Assembly: GCA_903839405.1 (NCBI GenBank)
Contig: CAIMCD010000003.1
Coordinates: 1 to 46,626 of the forward strand
DNA length: 46,626 nt
Direction: 5' to 3'
Origin: an uncultured Chlorobiaceae bacterium
Lineage (GTDB): Bacteria; Bacteroidota; Chlorobiia; Chlorobiales; Chlorobiaceae
Position numbers and translations under genes: made by a program. Below the pieces are notes generated by a model. That model made no database searches. It saw nothing but the letters and a program-made list of their open reading frames with translations, and was not told where the DNA came from. Positions 33,120 to 41,531 of this stretch are shown one piece after another (the stretch's first letter is position 1; each line of letters starts with the position of its first letter).

Positions 33120-35396
33120 ATGATAAATGAAAATACAGTAAGAGATCCTCTCCCTTACGGAAAGCCGTCAAAATCCCTTGATCTGATCGGTTTTGCCAAA
33201 CGGTACGGACTTTTTATTCTTGTTATCGGCTCTTTTCTTTTCACCATAGCGGTTCCTGTTGTTTTGTTGATCAGCAAACCAAACTATGAGGTCAAGGCCG
33301 TCATGCGTATAGAACCGGTTATTCCCTCACTCATCACCACAAGCGAAGACCCTTCAATTATAAACTACTATCAGGACTATGCCCGCACACAGGCCCAGCG
33401 GATGCTGGATTTCGAAATCCTGGAAAAAACCGTTAAAAAACTTTCACATGACGAAAAGGCCGCACTCTTCCCGTCATCTATGCCGACCGAGACCTGCGCC
33501 ACCATTCTTGGTTTTATCATCAAAGTCAACCCGGTGATGGGCACACACCTGATAGAGATCACGGCATCAAATCCGAAAAAAAAAGGCCTTGCTCCGTTGA
33601 TCAACAACTTTATGGCCGTCTTTCTTGAAAAAGTCCGCAAGAGCACCGAACTGCAGGATCAGGAACGCCTCGCCTACCTGAGAAACAAAAAACAGTCCCT
33701 GATTACGGAGGTGACAACGCTTGAAGGCAAACTGATCATCCTCACAAAGGATATTTATACCGCAACCTTTTCTGAAGCCTACAACCTTGCCGGAAAAAAA
33801 ACTGAAGAGCTGCAGATTCTCCACGTCAAGGCGCTTGGCGAACAAATCAATGCAGCAACCCACTATGATGAAAAAATCAAATTAAACACGCAGTTAAAAG
33901 CTCTCTCCCTTGACCCTATGGTTGAAGAGATGGTGATGAATAATGCTTCCCTTGATCTGACCAGTTCATGGACCTACCAGCAGCAGCAGCAGATGAGAAG
34001 CTCGACCGACGGACTGACCAAAACCAATCCTGACCGCATTTATATCGAGCAGCGCATGAACGCCATGCAGGGATATGAAAAGACCCAGCGAAACGAGCTC
34101 ACGAAAAACGCGCATAAAATTCTCTATGGCAAACGGGATCTTGAGCTGAACAAAGAGGTGATTGTCGCAAAAAATGACCTTGAGAAGGCAAAAACCGCTG
34201 AGGAGCAGATCAAGGAACAGCTTGATAAAAACCGTGAAGATGCCATAAAAATATCGGTTGGCATTCATCTGGGTGAATCGCTTGAGGCCGAACTGAAACA
34301 CAAGCGCGAACTGCTCGACCGCATTGATACAAGAATCCAGGAGCTGGAGATTGAAGGCAAAGCACCTCTGCGCTTCTCCATTGAATCGGCCGCCCGGGAA
34401 CCAAACGAGCCTTCAGGATCAAATACCAAGCAGCTCCTGATCATGTTTTTTGCCCTCTCCTTCGGGGGTGTTGGTGCGCTGTTTTTTGCCTATGACTTTT
34501 TCGACAACCGCATACGCCGGCCGAAAGATATCCTTCTGGCCCTTGGCTATCCACCGCTTGCCAACATTCCGAAATCAACCGGCCTCACCCCGTTTCATCA
34601 GCTCCTTTTGCTCGGTGGGGAACAGGAAGCAACCAAAGCCATCCGAAGCATGGCCGTACGGCTGAACCGCGAAAAAGAGGAGAACAACGCCTCGGTCTTC
34701 CTCTTCACCGGGGTTGACCACAGCGTCGGCTGCACCTCAATTGCCCTGAACACCGCCCAGGCACTCGCGGCACTCAAGCCAAAAGTACTGTTGATTGAAG
34801 GGAATATTGAAGCCCCGGCTCTTGGCAAGCTTACCGGCTCACCAGCCGAACCGTCCGGTTTTTCGGACTTTCTCGCTTCAAGTGCGCCATGGAGTGAGTT
34901 CGTCATCAGCAACCCGGAGTACAATATCAGCATCATGCATGCCGGCAACCGCTCAAGCAGCGCCATCCAGCAGCAACGCATCCCCGAACTCTTTGCAGAG
35001 GCACGAAAAGAGTATGACTGTATCTGCGTCGACTGCGCTCCGGTGCTGCAAAGCGACCTGACCGAGCACCTGGCACTCTATGCGGATATCATTATGCTGA
35101 TCACGCTCGGCGAAAGCACACTCTACCGCGACCTGAGAAGTGCGGCTGAACTCTTGGTACGCCTGCATGTACCGGCAATTGCCCCGATTTTGAACTGGGG
35201 CGGCATCAAGCGTAGCATGAGCATTGACAAGCTGCTTGAAAAACAGCCTGAAATCCTGGAGCGGATCAATACAAAAAAAATCGAGGAGATCTTGCAGAAT
35301 CTGCCGCCAACCAGGGATCTCATCAAAAAAGTCCAGGCAATCATCGAGAAAATCCTGACAAAAAAGAAAAAACCATTGAACGAGGAGAAAAAGTGA
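33120..35396 (+). CDS. Wzz-type chain-length determinant fused to a BY-kinase-like domain lacking the Walker A lysine
   Basis: 758 residues. A first membrane helix (about 30-53) and a second (about 440-465) bracket a long periplasmic coiled-coil, as in Wzc-type co-polymerases. A cytoplasmic ATPase-like domain follows (about 515-715). In a BY-kinase the Walker A is GxxxxGKS/T; here it reads GVDHSVGCTS (531-540), with Cys538 for Lys. Walker A' is VLLIEGNIEAP instead of the usual two Asp. Walker B CICVDCAP keeps its Asp. The C-terminus has no tyrosine cluster. It probably sets chain length with Wza but without normal kinase activity. Its stop overlaps the next ATG by one base. Confidence 0.9.
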   Translation: MINENTVRDPLPYGKPSKSLDLIGFAKRYGLFILVIGSFLFTIAVPVVLLISKPNYEVKAVMRIEPVIPSLITTSEDPSIINYYQDYARTQAQRMLDFEILEKTVKKLSHDEKAALFPSSMPTETCATILGFIIKVNPVMGTHLIEITASNPKKKGLAPLINNFMAVFLEKVRKSTELQDQERLAYLRNKKQSLITEVTTLEGKLIILTKDIYTATFSEAYNLAGKKTEELQILHVKALGEQINAATHYDEKIKLNTQLKALSLDPMVEEMVMNNASLDLTSSWTYQQQQQMRSSTDGLTKTNPDRIYIEQRMNAMQGYEKTQRNELTKNAHKILYGKRDLELNKEVIVAKNDLEKAKTAEEQIKEQLDKNREDAIKISVGIHLGESLEAELKHKRELLDRIDTRIQELEIEGKAPLRFSIESAAREPNEPSGSNTKQLLIMFFALSFGGVGALFFAYDFFDNRIRRPKDILLALGYPPLANIPKSTGLTPFHQLLLLGGEQEATKAIRSMAVRLNREKEENNASVFLFTGVDHSVGCTSIALNTAQALAALKPKVLLIEGNIEAPALGKLTGSPAEPSGFSDFLASSAPWSEFVISNPEYNISIMHAGNRSSSAIQQQRIPELFAEARKEYDCICVDCAPVLQSDLTEHLALYADIIMLITLGESTLYRDLRSAAELLVRLHVPAIAPILNWGGIKRSMSIDKLLEKQPEILERINTKKIEEILQNLPPTRDLIKKVQAIIEKILTKKKKPLNEEKK

Positions 35397-36550
35397 TGAG
35401 TGGCCTTCCGGTACTGTTTGGCTATCACGCCTCAAATCTCGGCAACAGCCATGTGCCTCTTTCGCTCTGCCGGTACTGGCATGAAAGCGGAAGAGAGGTA
35501 CGCCTTACCGTGCCCGGCACAGAGCCCTCCATCTCCTATCCCTGGCTGAAGCCGGTGATGAGTGGCGTCACCAAAGCCCTCATCTACCGGTTCGGCGGTC
35601 GCAATCTGCCGCGCTGGCTGACGGAGCAGCTCTTCCTGAAAACCGAAGCCAACTCCCCCCATGTTTACCTTTGGGCTGCCCTCTCTGCCGGAATCTTTGA
35701 GGCGTTTCACCAGCGGGGCACGAAAATCATTATCGAACGCATCAACTGCCATCGCCGCACCTCACAGCGCATCCTCGAGGAGGCCTCGGCACAATGGCAT
35801 ATCCCGATAATCAACACCATCACAAAAGAGGCGATTGCTGAAGAGGATCGCAAACTCGCCCTTGCCGACTCGGTTTTCTGTCCGAGCCCGATGGTACGCC
35901 GTTCCATGCTTGAAAGCGGCGTCGCGGAGCATAAGCTGCTCCCGACCAGTTACGGCTGGACTCCTGAACGCTTTCCCGAAGCCGGAGTTTCCCAGCGCCA
36001 AAACCCCCGCCCGATCTTTCTCTTTGCCGGCACACTCTGCCTGCGCAAAGGAATCCCGCTGCTCCTCGAAGCGTGGAATCGCGCCCGGCTCAACGCCGAA
36101 CTGGTGCTTTGCGGCAACATTGAACCTGAAATCCGCGACTACTGCCCGCTCCTAGAGAAGGGAAAAAATATCCGCCATGTTGCCTACACCAAGGATATCG
36201 GCAAGCTCTTCCGGAGCACCGACATCTTTGTCTTTCCAAGCCTTGAGGAGGGAGGGCCGATGGTCACCTACGAAGCGATGGCCCACGGTGTGCCGCCGCT
36301 TGTCACCGCAATGGGCGGAGGAGCTATTGTTGAGGATGGCAAGAGTGGCCTGGTGCTTGAAGATATGAACGTCGACGCCTGGGCCGAAGCGATGACCCTC
36401 ATGGCCGAAAACCCCGACAAACGGGCCGAGCTCGGCAGTGCCGCCCAACAAAGAGCCGAGCAGTTCACCTGGAAGAGGGTTGCCGCACAGCGCGCCTCCC
36501 TGCTTGAAGCGCGCTACCGGGATCTCTGGAACCAAACCGCACAACCATGA
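35396..36550 (+). CDS. Family 4 glycosyltransferase
   Basis: 384 residues; ATG 35396 overlaps the preceding TGA and has GAGGAG nine bases upstream. GT-B architecture with a weakly conserved N-terminal domain and a typical GT4 C-terminal domain: IFLFAGTLCLRKGIPLLLEA, LVLCGNIEPE, STDIFVFPSLEEGGPMVTYE with the catalytic E-x7-E region, and PPLVTAMGGG. It adds a sugar during repeat-unit assembly. Its stop overlaps the following acetyltransferase start (ATGA). Confidence 0.9.
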   Translation: MSGLPVLFGYHASNLGNSHVPLSLCRYWHESGREVRLTVPGTEPSISYPWLKPVMSGVTKALIYRFGGRNLPRWLTEQLFLKTEANSPHVYLWAALSAGIFEAFHQRGTKIIIERINCHRRTSQRILEEASAQWHIPIINTITKEAIAEEDRKLALADSVFCPSPMVRRSMLESGVAEHKLLPTSYGWTPERFPEAGVSQRQNPRPIFLFAGTLCLRKGIPLLLEAWNRARLNAELVLCGNIEPEIRDYCPLLEKGKNIRHVAYTKDIGKLFRSTDIFVFPSLEEGGPMVTYEAMAHGVPPLVTAMGGGAIVEDGKSGLVLEDMNVDAWAEAMTLMAENPDKRAELGSAAQQRAEQFTWKRVAAQRASLLEARYRDLWNQTAQP

Positions 36551-37035
36551 TATCAGCTACAGAAGCCGACTGGAGCCGCGAAAAACCGCTGCCCGGGCAG
36601 TACGAACCCGGCAAGAAGCTGCTTGCCGCACTGCGGCGTTACCAGCGCCTGAGAGCCGAGAGTACACCCTTTGGCAAACTGCTCCGCCCCTTTGTTGTGC
36701 TGCAGCACCGTTTCTGGAGCGCCGTCAGCGGAGCCGACATCCCGCTGACCACAAAAATCGGCGGTGGGCTCCTCATCCCCCATCCGAACGGCATTGTGAT
36801 TCATCCCGATGCCGAGATCGGGCCGAACTGTTTGATATTCCAGCAGGTCACCATCGGTGCCAGCCCGAAACCGGGACTACCGGTTATTGAAGGACATGTT
36901 GATATCGGTGCCGGAGCGAAAATACTGGGCCCGATTCATATCGGCGCCCATGCAAGAGTCGGGGCCAATGCGGTTGTGCTCCATAGTGTTCCAGCAAATG
37001 CAACGGCAGTGGGTATACCGGCCGTTGTGAAGTAA
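36547..37035 (+). CDS. Serine-acetyltransferase-like hexapeptide acyltransferase (second copy)
   Basis: 162 residues, CysE-like: an alpha-helical lead (ALRRYQRLRAESTPFGKLL), then a left-handed beta-helix with KIGGGLLIPHPNGIVIHPD, IGPNCLIFQQVTIGA, VDIGAGAKILGPIHIG and VGANAVVLHSVPANATAVG. It starts within the stop of the upstream glycosyltransferase. With the copy at 27049, the locus has two such enzymes, one per transcription unit. An O- or N-acetylation step on the EPS is the probable role, since no cysteine-synthesis gene is nearby. Confidence 0.9.
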   Translation: MISATEADWSREKPLPGQYEPGKKLLAALRRYQRLRAESTPFGKLLRPFVVLQHRFWSAVSGADIPLTTKIGGGLLIPHPNGIVIHPDAEIGPNCLIFQQVTIGASPKPGLPVIEGHVDIGAGAKILGPIHIGAHARVGANAVVLHSVPANATAVGIPAVVK

Positions 37036-37124
37036 CGGCCGGATAGAGGAGAATCACAAAAAAGGGCAGATGGAAACATACATGCCCCTGAGAAAAAGAA
37101 GGTTTGCAATAAAACAAGATTGTC

Positions 37125-38330
37125 ATGGCACACACAAAAGAGCAAAAGAGCATCTGCATTGCCTATGCCGCCGGGCCAGGAGATATCGTTGGCACCTTCT
37201 CCTGGTGGCAAAAAGGGATGGAGGATCCGAACCAGGTATCGGTTACCTACAGCGGACTCTTCTTTGATGCCTGCCGCAGCCTCGGAGCACGGGGTGTTGC
37301 CATATCATCCTGTTCAAAAGCCGGGAGTATGCGCACCGATAAATTTTATGTGGAAAATATGCCGAAAGGCCAGCCCGCGCATGGTATAGCATTTCATCTG
37401 CAGCAGATTATGTATCTGCGCCGCGTTATCCAGAAAGCCGCGAAAGAGGGGGCCGACATGCTGGTCATGGCCGACTCGACCGGCCACTTTTTTCCCTTTT
37501 CCTGGTTTGCTCCTTCGCGGATGCAACTGGTGCCGACCCTGCACTGCACCCTCTGGCCGCGCTTCAGGCCACTCTCCCGGGTGCAAAAAATCATCAACCG
37601 CCTGAATCGCCATATTTTCACCACCCGGGCAACGGCCATTCTTTCAGCATCCATGAGCATTGATGAGCAGGTAAAAAGCATTACACAAAACAAGCCGCGC
37701 CCGATCTACCCCTTTCTGCCGCTCTACCGAAAAGCGCTCTTCGCCTCTGTTACCCCGCCGGATTATGGTTCCCGACAATTCAACCTGCTCTTTGCCGGAC
37801 GTCTTGAAACCGACAAGGGCATTTTCGACCTCTTGGAGATGGCCGAAAGGCTCAAAGAGCAGGGCAACCGGCGCATTACCATACACCTCTGCGGCAACGG
37901 ATCGCGTGAAGAGGAGCTTCGGCGTGCCGCATCAGAGAAAAAAGTCGGGGAGCATTTTTTCATCCACGGATTCTGCAACCAGAGCGAAATGCTTCTGCAT
38001 ATCAATGAGAGCCACGCCTTTATTGTGCCGACACGCACAACCTTTGAAGAGGGCTTTAACCAGGTTGTGGCTGAAGCAATTCTTTCAGGACGCCCGGTCA
38101 TCACCTCGGCCGTATGCCCGGCGCTTGAATATGTGAGTAGTGCGGTTATTGAAGTTCCTCCTGACGAGGTAACGGGATACCTTGAGGCGGCAATACGCCT
38201 CGCCTCCGATGAAAGGTGGTACCGCGAAAAACAGGCCATGTGCCTTACCTTGCAGCCTCAGTTTTACGATGAGACGCGTTCATGGCAGGCCGCGCTTGAA
38301 CGGGTCATCAAAAACGAAAACAAGCGGTAA
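37125..38330 (+). CDS. Family 4 glycosyltransferase
   Basis: 401 residues, GT-B fold. The N-terminal domain begins ICIAYAAGPGDIVGTFSWWQ. The C-terminal domain has FNLLFAGRLETDKGIFDLLEMA, ITIHLCGNGSREEEL, HINESHAFIVPTRTTFEEGFNQ and the GT4 glutamates around VVAEAILSGRPVITS. Probably adds one sugar to the lipid-linked intermediate. It is followed directly by the polymerase-like gene at 38332, with one base between its TAA and that ATG. Confidence 0.9.
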   Translation: MAHTKEQKSICIAYAAGPGDIVGTFSWWQKGMEDPNQVSVTYSGLFFDACRSLGARGVAISSCSKAGSMRTDKFYVENMPKGQPAHGIAFHLQQIMYLRRVIQKAAKEGADMLVMADSTGHFFPFSWFAPSRMQLVPTLHCTLWPRFRPLSRVQKIINRLNRHIFTTRATAILSASMSIDEQVKSITQNKPRPIYPFLPLYRKALFASVTPPDYGSRQFNLLFAGRLETDKGIFDLLEMAERLKEQGNRRITIHLCGNGSREEELRRAASEKKVGEHFFIHGFCNQSEMLLHINESHAFIVPTRTTFEEGFNQVVAEAILSGRPVITSAVCPALEYVSSAVIEVPPDEVTGYLEAAIRLASDERWYREKQAMCLTLQPQFYDETRSWQAALERVIKNENKR

Positions 38331-38331
38331 G

Positions 38332-39765
38332 ATGCCTGGAAATATTCTGGTTCCGATTGCCCTCCTCTCATGGCCGCTCATCGTCATGATGCTCTTCAAA
38401 AAGCGTGGCCCCCAACAGGCTATTGTGATCAGCTTTGTTGCCGGCTGGATGTTCCTTCCGGTGGCCAACTACGACATTTTCCTCCTCCGCAATACCAAAA
38501 CGGCGGCAATATGCTACAGCATTATTGGATGTGCCTACTTCCTCGACAAGGAACGGCTCTTAACGTTCAAGTTCAATGCGGCCGATCTGCCGATGGTTCT
38601 CTGGTGCACCGCCCCTTTTTTCTCCGCCATAGCCAACGGCCTCGGCCCCTATAACGGCTTTTCACAAGCGATGTATCAGAGCGTCAGCTGGGGTATGCCC
38701 TACTACATTGCGCGGGTCTACTTCAGCGATGTCGACTCTCTGAAAATGCTGGCACTCGGCATCTTTATCGGGAGCATTGTCTATATCCCCTTCTGCTGGT
38801 TTGAATTGATTATGAGCCCGCAGTTGCACCGCCTTACCTACGGCTATCACCAGAGTGACTTTCTGCAGACCCTCAGGGATGGAGGCGGATTCCGGCCAAT
38901 GGTCTATATGGACCACGGCCTCATGACCTCCATGTGGATGGTGCTCGGAGTATTCCTCGGGGTCTGGCTGCTACTCTGTGATGTACTGCCAAAAAAGATC
39001 ATGCAGTTCCCCTCACTCTACCTGCTGTTCATGCTCATCTTCACCACCGTCATGATGCGCTCGGCCGGAGCTATTTCACTGCTGATCATCGGCCTCATTG
39101 TGCTCCTGGTCTCCAATAAAACAAAAAACGGGTTTCTGCTGCTGGTACTGCTTATTGTGCCTCACCTCTACATCGTCACCCGAACAACCGGCTATTGGGA
39201 CGGACGAAACCTCTCGGATTATGTATCACAAAAATTCAGTGTAACCCGATCACAATCGCTGCAGTTCCGTTTTGACAATGAATATATCCTGATCGACAAG
39301 GCTCTGCAGGGCACCTTTTTCGGATGGGGCGGGTATGGGCGTTCAAGAGTTTACGACGACAAGGGAAAAGATATCAGCGTTACCGACGGGCTCTGGATTA
39401 TTACCTTCGGCCAAAACGGGACCTACGGTCTTGCCATGATGGTTATTGCCATTCAGTGGCCCGTGCTACTCTTTTGGTGGCGCGTCAAATCCGGAGAGTG
39501 GAATTCACAAGCCTGGGCGACCTCGGCCGTCATGGCCGTCTTCTTAAGCATCTACATGATCGACAACCTGCTGAACTCCATGATCAATCCGATCTACATG
39601 CTCTTCAGCGGCGGACTGATCGGTCTAATCCTCCAACCCTCCGAAGTGGTTGCCCGGGAGAGTGAAATAATAACCGTTCAGCCAGATGAAAAACAAGGCA
39701 AAAAAAGAGTCGCAACCCGTTTTATTCCATCTCCGACGGTGGAACCATCACGATTTATACAGTAA
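38332..39765 (+). CDS. O-antigen polymerase/ligase-like membrane protein (Wzy-type)
   Basis: 477 residues from ATG 38332; the frame is open upstream within the previous gene, but that part is not credible. About 10-12 hydrophobic segments run through residues 5-445, with a large extracytoplasmic loop containing SQSLQFRFDNEYILIDKALQ and FFGWGGYGRSR, as in O-antigen ligase/polymerase proteins. The last 50 residues are soluble and basic. In a lipid-linked pathway it would polymerise repeat units in the periplasm. It is the only candidate polymerase in the locus. Confidence 0.8.
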   Translation: MPGNILVPIALLSWPLIVMMLFKKRGPQQAIVISFVAGWMFLPVANYDIFLLRNTKTAAICYSIIGCAYFLDKERLLTFKFNAADLPMVLWCTAPFFSAIANGLGPYNGFSQAMYQSVSWGMPYYIARVYFSDVDSLKMLALGIFIGSIVYIPFCWFELIMSPQLHRLTYGYHQSDFLQTLRDGGGFRPMVYMDHGLMTSMWMVLGVFLGVWLLLCDVLPKKIMQFPSLYLLFMLIFTTVMMRSAGAISLLIIGLIVLLVSNKTKNGFLLLVLLIVPHLYIVTRTTGYWDGRNLSDYVSQKFSVTRSQSLQFRFDNEYILIDKALQGTFFGWGGYGRSRVYDDKGKDISVTDGLWIITFGQNGTYGLAMMVIAIQWPVLLFWWRVKSGEWNSQAWATSAVMAVFLSIYMIDNLLNSMINPIYMLFSGGLIGLILQPSEVVARESEIITVQPDEKQGKKRVATRFIPSPTVEPSRFIQ

Positions 39766-39801
39766 GGCACTGGTGCGTTTAACCTCCTTAAAAACAAGGT
39801 A

Positions 39802-40230
39802 ATGCCGGAAAAAAACATCCTGAAATCTGAGTGGAATACCAACCGCACACTCCTTGGTTACTGGGTGGTGGTACTCTTGCTACTCTTCATCGGGAGTTTT
39901 TTACCCTTTTCAGGCTTGCTGCACACCTTTTTCATGATTGATACCGTGGCGCACCTTGGCCTCTACACGATGCTCTCGTTTATTCCGATGATTCTCTTCC
40001 GATCCAGAAAAACCGCCTTTCTGCTCTCGGTATCGATGACGCCGATCGGCTATCTGTTTGAAACACTGCACATGATGGTAACCGCAGAGAACTTCAGTGT
40101 GCTCAATGTCCTGGCCAACAACATCGGCGTTCTTATGGGAATCGGAGCTGGTTTTATTGTACGCCTCAAACTCCACTACGGGCCAGCAAAACAGAGGGGC
40201 GAAGAAGAAACCCTCTGCAGCCGGGAGTAA
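39802..40230 (+). CDS. VanZ-like membrane protein
   Basis: 142 residues with about four transmembrane helices. The motif MIDTVAHLGLYTMLSFIPM (Asp and His at the start of the second helix) and the later FSVLNVLANNIGVLMG match the VanZ-like family. Such proteins occur near exopolysaccharide and exosortase loci, but their biochemical role is not settled. It is the last gene of unit 2; the third sigma-54 promoter follows within 120 nt of its stop. Confidence 0.85.
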   Translation: MPEKNILKSEWNTNRTLLGYWVVVLLLLFIGSFLPFSGLLHTFFMIDTVAHLGLYTMLSFIPMILFRSRKTAFLLSVSMTPIGYLFETLHMMVTAENFSVLNVLANNIGVLMGIGAGFIVRLKLHYGPAKQRGEEETLCSRE

Positions 40231-40236
40231 AAAGGT

Positions 40237-40251
40237 CTCTCAAATGGAGAG
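40237..40251 (+). promoter_or_regulatory. Predicted activator site (CTCTC/GAGAG dyad) upstream of EPS unit 3
   Basis: CTCTCAAATGGAGAG is a perfect CTCTC-N5-GAGAG dyad centred about 105 bp before the -24 element at 40349. A lone CTCT half-site at 40269-40272 occupies the place where the second dyad stands in the other two promoters, but its right half is not conserved. Confidence 0.5.
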
Positions 40252-40348
40252 AGTGCCGAAAGAAAACCCTCTCCACATGCAACACCCTTGAGCGAAAAAA
40301 ATGAGAAGAGGTATTGATAACAAAGAGAGTAGCCAAACAAAAAAAATC

Positions 40349-40364
40349 TGGCACCCCTTTTGCA
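40349..40364 (+). promoter_or_regulatory. Sigma-54 promoter of EPS unit 3
   Basis: TGGCACCCCTTTTGCA matches TGGCAC-N5-TTGCA with exact GG-N10-GC spacing, about 80 nt before the glycosyltransferase start at 40443 and on the same strand. Confidence 0.9.
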
Positions 40365-40442
40365 AGAGTATTGTGGAGCCACCTGCAAGCAGGAGAGTTC
40401 TGTGAATAGTGATTCAATAAAGCACCTTCACGCACGAAAGGC

Positions 40443-41531
40443 ATGAAAGACGAGCAAGCCCGCATGGCAGAGCACCCGGAACTGCCGGATATTGACTGCA
40501 TTATTATTGGCGTCAACAGCGAAAAAACGCTTGAACGATGCATCAACTCCATCCTCAAGGGAAGTTACCCACAGGGTGCCCTGCATTTGATCTATGCCGA
40601 CGGCGGTTCAACCGACAACACCATTCCGGTTGCCCGCCGCTTCAGTGAGGTAAGCCTCATTGAGCTGAACCCCGAGTATCCCACGCCCGGTCTCGGAAGA
40701 AATGCCGGCTGGAAGGCTGGAAATTCGCCGTACATACAGTTTCTGGACTCGGATACCATCCTTGATCCGGAGTGGCTGCTCACCGCAGTCAGGGCAATGA
40801 ACAATCCGGCAATCGGTGCGGTGAGAGGGTACCGCAAAGAGCTGCACCCCGAACACTCCTTCTTCAACTGGATCGGCGATATGGAGTGGAATACCACGCC
40901 CGGTGAGTGCGACAGCTTCGGTGGCGATGTGCTGGTTCGACGCACAGCGCTTGAAGCAACCGGCGGTTATGACGAGGAGCTGGTTGGCGGGGAAGACCCT
41001 GAACTGAGCTGGCGCATCAGCCGGCAAGGTTGGAAAATTCTCATGCTCGACGCTCTCATGACCCGCCATGACCTGGCCATGACGAAAACAAGCCAGTACC
41101 TGCGACGCTCGTTCCGTTCAGGCTACGGCTTTGCCGCCGTGCAAAGCCGGGTGGGCGCTACCGGCAGCAGCTTCTGGAAAGCCGAGCAGCGCCGAATTAT
41201 CATAAAAGGCGGCGGATTTCTCTCTTTTACAACAGCCGCCCTTCTCCTCTGTATGGTGCAGCCAAACATGATCGGCTTTGCTGGTGCAGCCTTAAGCTTT
41301 ATGGCCGCCTGCACCCTGCTCTTTTCACCCCGGCTCTTCAGGGTTGAGAAGTTCATGCGGGAAAACAAGCTGACGAAGAGCGACGCAAAAAAATATGCCT
41401 GGCACTGTTCGCTGGTCGTCCTTCCACAGCTCTCAGGAATCAGTCGCTTCTATCTTGGCCAGATTTTCAATAGACCCCTGAAAAACAAGCGGCGCCATCT
41501 TAAAACCGGCCTTTCAACCACCGCCACATGA
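40443..41531 (+). CDS. Family 2 glycosyltransferase with C-terminal membrane helices
   Basis: 362 residues. GT-A motifs: DCIIIGVNSEKTLERCINSI, YADGGSTDNT, GLGRNAGWKAG, the metal site FLDSDTILDPEW, and the acceptor region GGYDEELVGGEDPELSWR. Two hydrophobic segments near residues 255-300 (SFTTAALLLCMVQPNMIGF and following) would anchor it in the inner membrane. It is the first gene after the third sigma-54 promoter and overlaps the next gene by 4 nt. Confidence 0.9.
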   Translation: MKDEQARMAEHPELPDIDCIIIGVNSEKTLERCINSILKGSYPQGALHLIYADGGSTDNTIPVARRFSEVSLIELNPEYPTPGLGRNAGWKAGNSPYIQFLDSDTILDPEWLLTAVRAMNNPAIGAVRGYRKELHPEHSFFNWIGDMEWNTTPGECDSFGGDVLVRRTALEATGGYDEELVGGEDPELSWRISRQGWKILMLDALMTRHDLAMTKTSQYLRRSFRSGYGFAAVQSRVGATGSSFWKAEQRRIIIKGGGFLSFTTAALLLCMVQPNMIGFAGAALSFMAACTLLFSPRLFRVEKFMRENKLTKSDAKKYAWHCSLVVLPQLSGISRFYLGQIFNRPLKNKRRHLKTGLSTTAT

